From the NCBI GenBank assembly GCA_018716225.1, contig DVKE01000052.1, forward strand, positions 1 through 40,341: a stretch of 40,341 bases of DNA, in the 5' to 3' direction. The stretch comes from Candidatus Onthousia faecigallinarum. Lineage in GTDB: Bacteria; Bacillota_I; Bacilli_A; RF39; UBA660. This document shows, in pieces, positions 26,103 through 33,740 of this stretch (the stretch's first letter is position 1; the number at the start of each line of letters is the position of its first letter). Under the pieces are notes generated by a model, which worked only from the letters and a program-made list of their open reading frames with translations, searched no databases and was not told the origin of the DNA. Both the position numbers and the translations under genes were made by a program.

Positions 26103-26155
26103 TCAAAAAAATTATTCCACGACAAAAAGGTTTTAGTTAAAGCCAAAACAAGTGT

Positions 26156-26211
26156 TCGCTATTTAAATATTCCTTTCAGACTATAGTCCTGCAGTCATAT
26201 TCAAATAGCGA
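26156..26211. repeat. 14-bp inverted repeat abutting the IS110 transposase stop
   Basis: TCGCTATTTAAATA (26156-26169) and TATTCAAATAGCGA (26198-26211) pair with one mismatch. The loop contains the 10-bp palindrome GACTATAGTC. It begins directly after the transposase stop codon when read on the minus strand, suggesting a structured 3' end of the element or transcript. Confidence 0.6.
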
Positions 26212-27492
26212 TTAACCGATCTTTGAATTTTGAACTGAGTCAATTGGTTTGTAGTATTGATTTTTTCGCAGCAATCCAAAAATCAATCTTTCAAGTTTAC
26301 GAGCAGATAAAACGAGTGCACGTTTATGTTGATGTTTAGTAACTTCTTTATATTTAAGATTATAATAATCTTTTATAAAAGGAAAGTTCTGTCTAACACA
26401 GGAAACAGTCGCTTCAACTAAATAATAACGTAAATATTTATTAGACTTTTTGGAAGATTTCTTATCTTGAGAATCAAATTCTCCAGATTGATTTCTTTTC
26501 CAATAAAGACCTGAATATTTTGCAAGTTTGGAATTATGTGAAAACCTATCAATATTACCAATTTCAGCCATAATACCAGCAGCATAAACCTTACCGATAC
26601 CACGAATAGAAAGCAATATATGGTAAGTATTAGAATCTAATCCTAAGGCTGCATTCAAAATGGCTTTATCAATGTTTTTAAGTTGTTGTTGATAAAACTT
26701 AATGGTATTTAAAGAACAAGCAATGGCAATATTAATTGGCTCATAAGCAGTCTGATTTAATCTGTATGAAGCACGCATAGCCTTATTTAAAGCAGTAACT
26801 TTATCATTTAAATTAGACGAATGATGTTTACTCTTTTCTGTAATAAAGCTAATAAGTTCTTCAACAGAAGATTCGGCGATTTGATCAGGAGAGACAAATT
26901 CTTCTAAGAAAGCAGAAGAAGTGGCACCAAACAAATCAGAAAAAGGTAATTCATTTTTGTCTAAAGACATTAAACCAGAGAAAGAAAGATATAAATTAGT
27001 TAAAACATAAGTCTTTTCTCTTATCAATTCTTTACAAATATGATATCTTTGTCTTGTAAGACGTTGAAGTGCGATGTATTGAGAGCCTCTAAATGGATGT
27101 AAAGCTTTAGTTCTTCCAACTCTCGCATAGTCGGCAAGAATATAAGCATCAATACCATCTTCTTTATCTAAATCATGAAAGCTTTTCTTGTATTTATCAA
27201 AATCACAAGCATTAATTTGAAAAACTTCAGTATGGAACTTATTTAAGTATTCATTAGAAGAAAGATAACAAGCTGGATGAAAAGAATACATACCAGTAGA
27301 TTCCATAACAATAATGATTTTTTCAAAGAAGAATTTGTTTTCAATATCTTTAATTTTATTTATAACCATATCATTTCCTTCTGGATTATTGGGAAATTTA
27401 AGGTTGAAATAAATATGTTGATCAAAGTTCATAACACAGAATTGGTTACCTTTTAATGCAACATCAACACCAATGAATAAACAGTTTTGCAT
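26212..27492 (-). CDS. IS110-family transposase
   Basis: 426 residues on the minus strand from ATG 27490-27492, with AAAGGTGGTGA upstream. The N-terminal DEDD RuvC-like domain has IGVDVALKGN (Asp10), IVMESTGMYS (Glu) and KEDGIDAYILADYAR (two Asp). The C-terminal Tnp_20 domain has ILLSIRGIGKVYAAGIMAEIG, SKLAKYSGL and SSKKSNKYLRYYLVEA with the candidate catalytic Ser. Length and motifs are complete, so it may be active. IS110 elements insert by a recombinase guided by a bridge RNA encoded in their own non-coding end. It is the only sizeable minus-strand gene in the window. Confidence 0.93.
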   Translation of the reverse strand: MQNCLFIGVDVALKGNQFCVMNFDQHIYFNLKFPNNPEGNDMVINKIKDIENKFFFEKIIIVMESTGMYSFHPACYLSSNEYLNKFHTEVFQINACDFDKYKKSFHDLDKEDGIDAYILADYARVGRTKALHPFRGSQYIALQRLTRQRYHICKELIREKTYVLTNLYLSFSGLMSLDKNELPFSDLFGATSSAFLEEFVSPDQIAESSVEELISFITEKSKHHSSNLNDKVTALNKAMRASYRLNQTAYEPINIAIACSLNTIKFYQQQLKNIDKAILNAALGLDSNTYHILLSIRGIGKVYAAGIMAEIGNIDRFSHNSKLAKYSGLYWKRNQSGEFDSQDKKSSKKSNKYLRYYLVEATVSCVRQNFPFIKDYYNLKYKEVTKHQHKRALVLSARKLERLIFGLLRKNQYYKPIDSVQNSKIG

Positions 27493-27787
27493 TTATATCA
27501 CCACCTTTCTTTTATGAATTTTTGTGAGACATAACAGACTACAGATACCCTTGCTTAAAAGTTTGACAACAACCTCGCTATAAGAATACATCTTTGTTTA
27601 AGGATAATATGCTGCGATTAAACTTAAAAGAGAAACATCATCTGAGTTAGAAGGATAATAACTAATAAGTAGGGAAACATTCTTAAAAAGTAAACACCAT
27701 AAAGGGTTACAGGAGTGAATAGAATAGATCCTAGTTATTACATCTCAAAAGGATATAATAACACAAGGGTATAAATAATCCACAGTT
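27493..27787 (-). ncRNA. Candidate bridge RNA region of the IS110 element
   Basis: About 295 non-coding bases precede the transposase start on its strand, the usual place of the bridge RNA in the IS110 group. The stretch has a 10-bp direct repeat AAGGATAATA (27600-27609 and 27651-27660) and a 7-bp stem GTTATTA/TAATAAC (27734-27740 with 27756-27762). A possible minus-strand -35 (TGACAA as read on plus, 27564-27569) lies near the gene. RNA ends and guide loops cannot be assigned by eye. Confidence 0.4.
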
Positions 27788-27834
27788 TTAACTATTTTTA
27801 CTTATAAAAATAGAATAAATAAAAAAATAGTTAA
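27788..27834. repeat. Two mutually exclusive hairpins upstream of the gene at 27884
   Basis: CTATTTTTA (27792-27800) can pair with TAAAAATAG (27805-27813) or, within TTAACTATTTTT (27788-27799), with AAAAATAGTTAA (27823-27834). A further stem, TAAGTGA/TCACTTA, lies at 27837-27854. The arrangement may be a regulatory leader or part of the IS end. Confidence 0.4.
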
Positions 27835-27883
27835 TATAAGTGATTTCTCACTTACAAAAACTATTATACGAGGAGTGAGAGGT

Positions 27884-28654
27884 GTGGAGAAACATAAACA
27901 TTTTTATATTATGACCATTGTGGTTCTATTACTTATGATGGCGTTTGCTAGTAGTTTTTATTTGATGTATGATAATAATATTTTTTCTAAGGAGAAAAAA
28001 GAGACTGAAGTAGAACTTGATGTTATGAGTGAGGAAGTAACGTCTTTATATGATAAGATTAGTTATGGTCTTAATCTTTATTGTGGAGTGAATGATTATT
28101 ATACGAATAAGAAAGTTGTTGCAAGTGATATTTCGAATGAAACGGCTTTTGAACTTGTGTTAACGCAACTTCATGAAAAAGGTCTTTATAATATCATTAG
28201 TGGTGGTAGTTTTCGTAAAGAGGCAGTGGATGAGGTCTTATTAGAATTATTTGGATCGGATTATACTTTTCAACATCAAACCTATCAAACTTGTCCAATC
28301 TTTACTTATGACAGTATCACGGAAACTTATACGTCAGGAGATCCTGCTTGTGGCGGTATGTGTGGCGCCTATCCTTTGAAAAGGGTAGAGAAAGCGATTC
28401 AAAAAGATGATACCATTTCTTTATTTGTTCGCGTTTTATTTGCTGATACTTCTTCGGATAATGGGTTAGTTGCTTATTATCGGGATTATAATAAGACTGA
28501 TTTGATTCGTGATCTTGAGAGGGATGAGCATGGAGTCGTTTTAAATAACGAAGAAAATCTCTCTAAGGGAAGTTTATATCAACTTGATTTTGTTTTAGAA
28601 GAGGGAAATTATGTCTTTGTTTCTAGTACTCCTGTCAAGGAAACAGTCCAATAG
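27884..28654 (+). CDS. Membrane-anchored protein of unknown function, paralogue of 255
   Basis: 256 residues from GTG 27884, eight bases after GAGGAG (27870-27875). A GTG at 27875 in the same frame overlaps that site and is less likely. One N-terminal transmembrane helix (about residues 10-29) is followed by a Glu-rich linker and an outer domain with five Cys (LYCG, QTCP, PACGGMCG) that could form disulfides. Shared features with the protein at 255-1067 are the helix, the following YD-x-x-IF-x-KE stretch, a central LFG-x-x-x-TF, and the ending YVFVS. No enzyme motif is visible. A terminator overlaps its stop codon, so it is a single-gene unit beside the IS110 element. Confidence 0.75.
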   Translation: MEKHKHFYIMTIVVLLLMMAFASSFYLMYDNNIFSKEKKETEVELDVMSEEVTSLYDKISYGLNLYCGVNDYYTNKKVVASDISNETAFELVLTQLHEKGLYNIISGGSFRKEAVDEVLLELFGSDYTFQHQTYQTCPIFTYDSITETYTSGDPACGGMCGAYPLKRVEKAIQKDDTISLFVRVLFADTSSDNGLVAYYRDYNKTDLIRDLERDEHGVVLNNEENLSKGSLYQLDFVLEEGNYVFVSSTPVKETVQ

Positions 28655-28664
28655 GACTTTTTTT
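28645..28664 (+). terminator. Terminator after the gene at 27884
   Basis: AGTCC (28645-28649), loop AATA, GGACT (28654-28658), then T7. It overlaps the TAG stop. Confidence 0.65.
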
Positions 28665-28714
28665 CTTGTAAAAAAATCAGTTTATGTTTATGATCAATGT
28701 GACGAGGTGAAATT

Positions 28715-29614
28715 ATGTTACAAGTAAAAGAAATTGTCAAATATTATGGTAATAACAAAGCGGTAGATCATTTGTCCTTTTCCGTAAAGGATGGAGAGAT
28801 CTTTGGGCTTCTAGGGGAAAATGGAGCGGGAAAAACAACTACTTTCCGTATTATTATGGGTCTTTTGGAAGCGACAGAGGGAGAAGTTTCTTTAAATGGG
28901 AAAAAAATCAATTATGATGTAACCGATGAAATTGGTTTTGTTACCGAAGAGCGTAGTTTACTTACAAAAATGACGGTGAAAGATCAAATTATCTTCTATG
29001 GAGTATTGAAAGGTATGGAGGAAGAAGAAATTTTAAAAGAGATGAGAAAATGGTTACAGCGTTTTGATATTTCAGCTTACGAAAATCGGAAAATAAAAGA
29101 GTTATCAAAAGGAAATCAGCAGAAAATTCAATTTATTTCGGCTGTGATTCATCATCCGAAACTTTTGATTTTGGATGAGCCATTTTCAGGTCTTGATCCT
29201 ATTAATGTGGAAATGTTGAAAAAAGCTATTTTGGATTTACAAAAAGAGGGTTGTTCTATTATTTTTTCTTCTCATCAAATGGAACAGATAGAGGATTTTT
29301 GTGAAAAATTAATTATTCTTGTAAAAGGGAAACCAATTGTATCTGGTTATTTGAAAGATATAAAAAAAGAATATAAGAGAAAAAATATTCTTTTGCGAGG
29401 GGATGATTTACCTCTTGATAAGATTGAAAAACTAAAAGGTGTCCTATCGATTACTCCTTATCGAGGGGAATATGAAGTGAAAGTGGCAGATGATACGGTT
29501 GCTCCCCAGGTATTTGATTTGGTGAAAAATACGAATTTAACGAAATATGATGTGGAGGAACCAACGTTAAATGAAATCTTTATTGATAAAGTAGGAGGTT
29601 ATCATGAGTCGTAA
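28715..29614 (+). CDS. ABC transporter ATP-binding protein (NatA-like)
   Basis: 299 residues from ATG 28715 after GACGAGGTG. Walker A GENGAGKTT (34-42, Lys40), signature LSKGNQQKIQF, Walker B LLILDEPFSGLDP and switch SSHQM. A C-terminal extension of about 80 residues (from YKRKNILLRGDD) is the DUF4162-like region found in NatA/YhaQ-type exporters. It overlaps the permease gene by 11 bases. Such pairs export sodium, antibiotics, peptides or other small molecules; the cargo is unknown. Confidence 0.9.
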   Translation: MLQVKEIVKYYGNNKAVDHLSFSVKDGEIFGLLGENGAGKTTTFRIIMGLLEATEGEVSLNGKKINYDVTDEIGFVTEERSLLTKMTVKDQIIFYGVLKGMEEEEILKEMRKWLQRFDISAYENRKIKELSKGNQQKIQFISAVIHHPKLLILDEPFSGLDPINVEMLKKAILDLQKEGCSIIFSSHQMEQIEDFCEKLIILVKGKPIVSGYLKDIKKEYKRKNILLRGDDLPLDKIEKLKGVLSITPYRGEYEVKVADDTVAPQVFDLVKNTNLTKYDVEEPTLNEIFIDKVGGYHES

Positions 29615-30911
29615 ATTTTTATATTTAACTAAGATGAGTTTTAAGAAAAAAGTTTGTTCCAAATGGTTTGTTTTGGTCAATGTTTTTCTTGCTCTTGTGG
29701 TGATTGCTTTATTTAATATTAATTCTATTATTGCTTTTTTTGGCGGTGATTTTGATCAAACGATTCAGGTGTATGTGGTAGATGAAGGAGGACATTTTGA
29801 TACCTTTGAAAAGTATATAGAAACGTATTCGCAAGCTTCGAATGAGGAGGAAGAGGAACCTAAGATTTCTTTGGAAAAGGTAGAGAAGGATGTTGCCCTT
29901 TTGGAAGAAGAGATAAAAGAGGATGAAGTGATTGTTACTTTGGAGGAGAGTGAAAGTGAATTTTTGGTTTCTTCCGTTATTAGTAAAGAAAAAATCGATA
30001 GTTCTCTTTATCAGATTATTACCCAAAGTTTAAATGCTACCAAACAGGAGATTGGATTTATTCAAATGAATATCGATCCTACGATATTATCACAAATTAA
30101 TTCTACTGTTACCATTGATCGGGTTGTACTAAATGATCAAAATAGTGCGGATGAAAATATGGAAATGATTATGGGAAGTGTTTTTCCTACCTTAATATTA
30201 CCATTTTTTATGTTAATTATTTTCTTGGTACAAATGGTAGGGGGAGAAATTTGTGAGGAAAAGACCACGAAGAGTATGGAAATTATTCTTTCGAATGTTA
30301 GTGCTAAAACCCATTTGTTATCTAAAATAGTAGCTAGTAATTTGTTTGTTCTTTTGCAAGCGGTGTTGTTGTTTGTTTATGGAGTGATTGGATTTTTGAT
30401 TAGTACGAGGGGAAATGGGGTAGCGCTTCCAAGTTCGATTACTTCTGTTTGGGATAGTCTTGTTAGTAGTGGTTTTATTGATTCTTTTCTTACCTTGATT
30501 CCTTTGGCATTGGTTTTAATGATTTTATCTTTTTTAGCTTATTCTTTGGTAGCAGGAATTCTTGCTTCTATGACCACCAATGTAGAAGATTTTAGTCAAT
30601 TGCAAACGCCACTTATGTTAATTCTTTTAGCTAGTTATTACCTCGCTTTGATGGCTGGTATGTTTGAAGGAAGTTCATTTATCCGTATTTTATCTTATGT
30701 TCCTTTCTTCTCTTGCTTAGTGAGTCCCTCCTTATTTATAATGGGACAGATAGGAATAGGAGATATTTTGATTTCTCTTATCATTTTAGTCGTTTTCTTA
30801 TTCTTTTTATTTAAATACGGTTTAAAGATTTATCGAAATGGGGTTTTAAATTATTCCAATGAAAAAGTATGGGTTCGATTCAAAAAAGCTCTTAAGAGCA
30901 GAGAATCATAA
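29604..30911 (+). CDS. ABC transporter permease (NatB-like)
   Basis: 435 residues from ATG 29604, with GTAGGAGG just upstream inside the ATPase gene. Topology: an N-terminal helix (residues about 20-40), an outer domain of about 140 residues with a very acidic patch (EEEEEPKISLEKVEKD), then five or six helices. The GGEICEEKTTKSMEIILSNVS stretch is the hallmark of ABC-2 permeases of the NatB/YhaP group. It forms the exporter with the ATPase before it. A terminator follows. Confidence 0.9.
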   Translation: MSRKFLYLTKMSFKKKVCSKWFVLVNVFLALVVIALFNINSIIAFFGGDFDQTIQVYVVDEGGHFDTFEKYIETYSQASNEEEEEPKISLEKVEKDVALLEEEIKEDEVIVTLEESESEFLVSSVISKEKIDSSLYQIITQSLNATKQEIGFIQMNIDPTILSQINSTVTIDRVVLNDQNSADENMEMIMGSVFPTLILPFFMLIIFLVQMVGGEICEEKTTKSMEIILSNVSAKTHLLSKIVASNLFVLLQAVLLFVYGVIGFLISTRGNGVALPSSITSVWDSLVSSGFIDSFLTLIPLALVLMILSFLAYSLVAGILASMTTNVEDFSQLQTPLMLILLASYYLALMAGMFEGSSFIRILSYVPFFSCLVSPSLFIMGQIGIGDILISLIILVVFLFFLFKYGLKIYRNGVLNYSNEKVWVRFKKALKSRES

Positions 30912-30920
30912 GACTTTAAT

Positions 30921-30940
30921 AAGACCTTTAAGGCCTTTTT
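30921..30940 (+). terminator. Terminator after the NatAB-like pair
   Basis: AAGACCT and AGGCCTT form a short stem (one mismatch) around TTA, then a T run. Confidence 0.5.
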
Positions 30941-30954
30941 CTTATATTTTTTAA

Positions 30955-30983
30955 TTTACTTCTTTTGTTAGGCGTGCTAAACT
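30955..30983 (+). promoter_or_regulatory. Promoter of the lactate dehydrogenase gene
   Basis: TTTACT (30955-30960), 17 bases, TAAACT (30978-30983), with extended TG at 30975-30976. ATG 31006 follows with AGAAGGGTAGG between. Confidence 0.5.
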
Positions 30984-31005
30984 AATATAGAAGGGTAGGC
31001 TCAAA

Positions 31006-31923
31006 ATGAAGAGAATTGTTGTTATTGGATGTGGAAATGTAGGCCTTAGTTATATAGAAAAACTTGTTTTAGAACCCAATCTTTGTGCTGAAATCGTTCT
31101 TATTGATCTGAAGAAAGAGTCTTTAGAAGGAAAAATTCTTGATTTAGAGCAAGGATTAGTGCTTAAAACGAATAGTGTTTTTTTGCGTGTTGGGGATTAT
31201 GAAGATTGTAATGAGGCGGATATTATTGTTCTTAGTGCTGGAGTGAAGCAATCTTCTAAGGATCGGCTTGCTGATTTAGAAGGAGCCTCTAGAATAGTAG
31301 AAGAAATATGTAAAAAAATTGAAGAGACTTCTTTTCAAGGGATCTTTTTAGTGGCGACGAATCCTTTGGATGTTATCTGTCAATTAGTGTCAACTTATTT
31401 AGATTATCCAAGAGAGAAAATCATTGGAACAGGAACCACGTTAGATACTGCTAGACTGCGTAGTTTACTTTCCAAGAAATTAGGAGTTCGACCTTTGGAT
31501 ATTCAAGTCTATGTTTTAGGGGAACATGGAAATAGTCAGTTTGTCGCTTGGAGTAATGCTAATATCGGATTACAAAATTTAAGCAACTTTATTCGTGAGG
31601 AAGAAAAAGAGTCTCTTTCTTATCAGACGGGAAAAATGGGGGTTCATATTGTTTCCTTGCAGGGATATACTGCTGATGGGGTAGCTTCTTGTCTAGTACG
31701 TTTAACAATGGCCATTCTTTTAGATGAAAAGGCTATTTATCCTGTAAGTCATTATCAAAATGATTATGATGTTTATTTTTCTACTCCTGCTGTGATTGGA
31801 AAAAATGGAATTGAAAAAGCAATTCAAATTAAACTTTCTATCGAAGAGAAGAAAAAAATGGATTATTCTGCTAGGAAGATTAAAGAAGCAGTAGAACAAA
31901 TTTTACCACCAGAACTTTATTAA
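31006..31923 (+). CDS. ldh: L-lactate / L-2-hydroxyacid dehydrogenase
   Basis: 305 residues, slightly short for the family, from ATG 31006. Rossmann motif IGCGNVG (7-13), then the substrate loop SAGVKQSSKDR, where Gln82 stands in the LDH rather than the MDH (Arg) position and Arg87 is the mobile-loop Arg. Catalytic residues are LDTAR (Asp147, Arg150) and GEHGNSQ (His174). The usual GEHGDSE is altered to GEHGNSQ. It would reduce pyruvate or a branched 2-oxoacid with NADH; L-2-hydroxyisocaproate dehydrogenase is a real alternative. It has its own promoter and lies just before the pilus locus. Confidence 0.82.
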   Translation: MKRIVVIGCGNVGLSYIEKLVLEPNLCAEIVLIDLKKESLEGKILDLEQGLVLKTNSVFLRVGDYEDCNEADIIVLSAGVKQSSKDRLADLEGASRIVEEICKKIEETSFQGIFLVATNPLDVICQLVSTYLDYPREKIIGTGTTLDTARLRSLLSKKLGVRPLDIQVYVLGEHGNSQFVAWSNANIGLQNLSNFIREEEKESLSYQTGKMGVHIVSLQGYTADGVASCLVRLTMAILLDEKAIYPVSHYQNDYDVYFSTPAVIGKNGIEKAIQIKLSIEEKKKMDYSARKIKEAVEQILPPELY

Positions 31924-31977
31924 AATAAATTTTTATAAATAGGGTATCTTATTATAAGAAGCAGAGAGGAGGTAATT

Positions 31978-33687
31978 ATGAAAAATAAAGGAAGAAATTT
32001 GAGAATGTTTGTTTTTATAAATCTTTTTGGGATTGTTTTGCTTTCTTTGTCATCTTATCTTCTTGTATTTTTTCAAACTTCAAGAGCAGCGACTGGAGAT
32101 CCTCCAGAATCTTTTCATGGTTCTTATACAGAAGGTGTTCCTTTTTGGGGCAGTTATGCTCTGTATCAAACCATTTCTGGTACGGATCAGATTGTTTATT
32201 GTTATGATCACTTATTAGATCCAATGAATGGAATTATGGTATTAAAAGGAGAATTAACGGATAAAGGATTACTTTATATTATTCAAAACGGTTATCCAAA
32301 CAATCCAAATATTTGTAGTGGTACCTATATGGATAAATACATGGTTACACAGTATGCTATTTGGATTTATAAAGATCGTTATATTTTGGGGATTGCCGAT
32401 AATGTAGATGGTGAAATTGCTGCGGGGGGACAATTTGGAAAAATTAATCTTTTAAATAGTTTTGGAGAATATTCTATAGCAATTCAAAATCTATTGGCAG
32501 GAGCCGAAGCAGCTAGGAATGCACCAGATCCAAATTATAGTTTGAAGAATAGTACTTTCACATTTAGTGCTTCTGGAAATAATTATGTAAGCTCTAGTAT
32601 TGGTATAGATCAAGACACAGATTTTACTAGTTATACGATAACAAGTATTTCTGCTCCTGCTGGATATTATTTAACGACTAATACTGGCCGAACAATCCAA
32701 AGTGATGCGGTAACAAGCACTGTTTTTGCGAAAGATGAAACCTTTCAGGTTATTTTCCCTGCTAGCGGTCTGACTCCGAATGATATAATGGTCGATATGA
32801 AAATTACTGCTTCTGCTACCGTTAGCAAAGCATATATGTATGCTCCTGAAACGCCAGGTATGCAAGATGGACTTTTGACAACGATGTACGATGAGGATGT
32901 CACAGCTTCAGCTTCTTTAACCGGAATGATACCTCTAGGTCAGATTAAAATAATCAAAACGTATATGAATCCTTTGACCGGTGAAACGGGAACGCTAGGA
33001 GGAGCTCACTTAAGAATAACGGAGGAAGGGGGAACATTTACTCTTCTCAGCACGACAGAAGATAGTCCTAAAATAATAACAGGACTTTTACCTGGTAAAA
33101 CTTATCTTATTACTGAAACGGATGCCCCTGCTGGTTATACTATTAACACGAGAACTTATAAAGTGACAATTACGATGGATGACTGTTTTGCTTCTACGGA
33201 TGACTTGCAGGTAGTTACCATTCAAGATTATAAAATTGTAGTTCGACTGAATAAACGCGATATAACAACGAACCAAGCATTACCAAATGCCAAAGTGCGA
33301 ATCACTGCTCCTAGTATTTCTTATAGCCAAGAAATAACAACAACCTCAAGCTACGTGGAAATACCGAATGTTCAATCAGAAGTTCGCTATACGGTAGAGG
33401 AAATAGAAGCACCAAGTGGATATATGCTTCCAGAAGAGCCTTTTGAGTTTGAAATTTCAAAAGAGGGATTAATAAATGTAGTGAATACTTCAGAAAATTA
33501 TGAGGTAAATCCTGGACCAGGTATTATCACAATTACGATCAAAGATCGAGCTTATGATCAATTGCCAAATACAGGTGGTAGTGGTATTTATCCTTATTTA
33601 TTCGTAGGAATTGTTTTGGTTGGAGTTGGCATAAGTGGTTATGTTTTCTATCGAAAAAAAATAAGAAAAGAAAATAAGCGTTCTTGA
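31978..33687 (+). CDS. LPNTG-anchored thioester-domain adhesin
   Basis: 569 residues from ATG 31978 after GAGGAGGT. The signal peptide ends near residue 38 (SRAA). Residues 40-300 look like a thioester domain: Cys75 in VYCYD and Gln125 in VTQYAIW are the pair that forms the internal thioester in adhesins such as S. pyogenes Cpa. Two CnaB/SpaA-like domains follow (about 322-410 and 412-505), each with a Lys near its start (IIKTY, RLNKRD) and a Glu in ETDAPAGY or EEIEAPSGY for isopeptide bonds. The tail is LPNTG (529), a helix and a basic end. The gene ends with TGA. It is probably the pilus-tip adhesin binding host protein covalently; that role is inference. Confidence 0.88.
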   Translation: MKNKGRNLRMFVFINLFGIVLLSLSSYLLVFFQTSRAATGDPPESFHGSYTEGVPFWGSYALYQTISGTDQIVYCYDHLLDPMNGIMVLKGELTDKGLLYIIQNGYPNNPNICSGTYMDKYMVTQYAIWIYKDRYILGIADNVDGEIAAGGQFGKINLLNSFGEYSIAIQNLLAGAEAARNAPDPNYSLKNSTFTFSASGNNYVSSSIGIDQDTDFTSYTITSISAPAGYYLTTNTGRTIQSDAVTSTVFAKDETFQVIFPASGLTPNDIMVDMKITASATVSKAYMYAPETPGMQDGLLTTMYDEDVTASASLTGMIPLGQIKIIKTYMNPLTGETGTLGGAHLRITEEGGTFTLLSTTEDSPKIITGLLPGKTYLITETDAPAGYTINTRTYKVTITMDDCFASTDDLQVVTIQDYKIVVRLNKRDITTNQALPNAKVRITAPSISYSQEITTTSSYVEIPNVQSEVRYTVEEIEAPSGYMLPEEPFEFEISKEGLINVVNTSENYEVNPGPGIITITIKDRAYDQLPNTGGSGIYPYLFVGIVLVGVGISGYVFYRKKIRKENKRS

Positions 33688-33712
33688 AAGTAATTTTAGA
33701 ATATGATAGAAT
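33684..33712 (+). promoter_or_regulatory. Promoter inside the pilus locus
   Basis: TTGAAA (33684-33689), 17 bases, TAGAAT (33707-33712), with extended TG at 33704-33705. Its -35 overlaps the stop codon of the adhesin gene. It may drive the pilin and sortase genes independently of the first adhesin. Confidence 0.6.
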
Positions 33713-33740
33713 GTATTTAATAATAAGGTAGAGGTAGCGA

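Larger units (their letters stand above)
26040..27790 (-). mobile_element. IS110-family insertion sequence (ends approximate)
   Basis: The element must contain the transposase and its flanking non-coding DNA. Ends are estimated from the terminator of the preceding gene (to about 25993) and the leader of the next gene (about 27790 onward). IS110 elements lack conventional terminal inverted repeats and clear target duplications, so exact ends cannot be set without an empty site. Confidence 0.5.

Noticed and set aside
33088-33276. Short minus-strand frames in the pilus genes
   Set aside because: They lie opposite well-supported CnaB domains and lack start signals.
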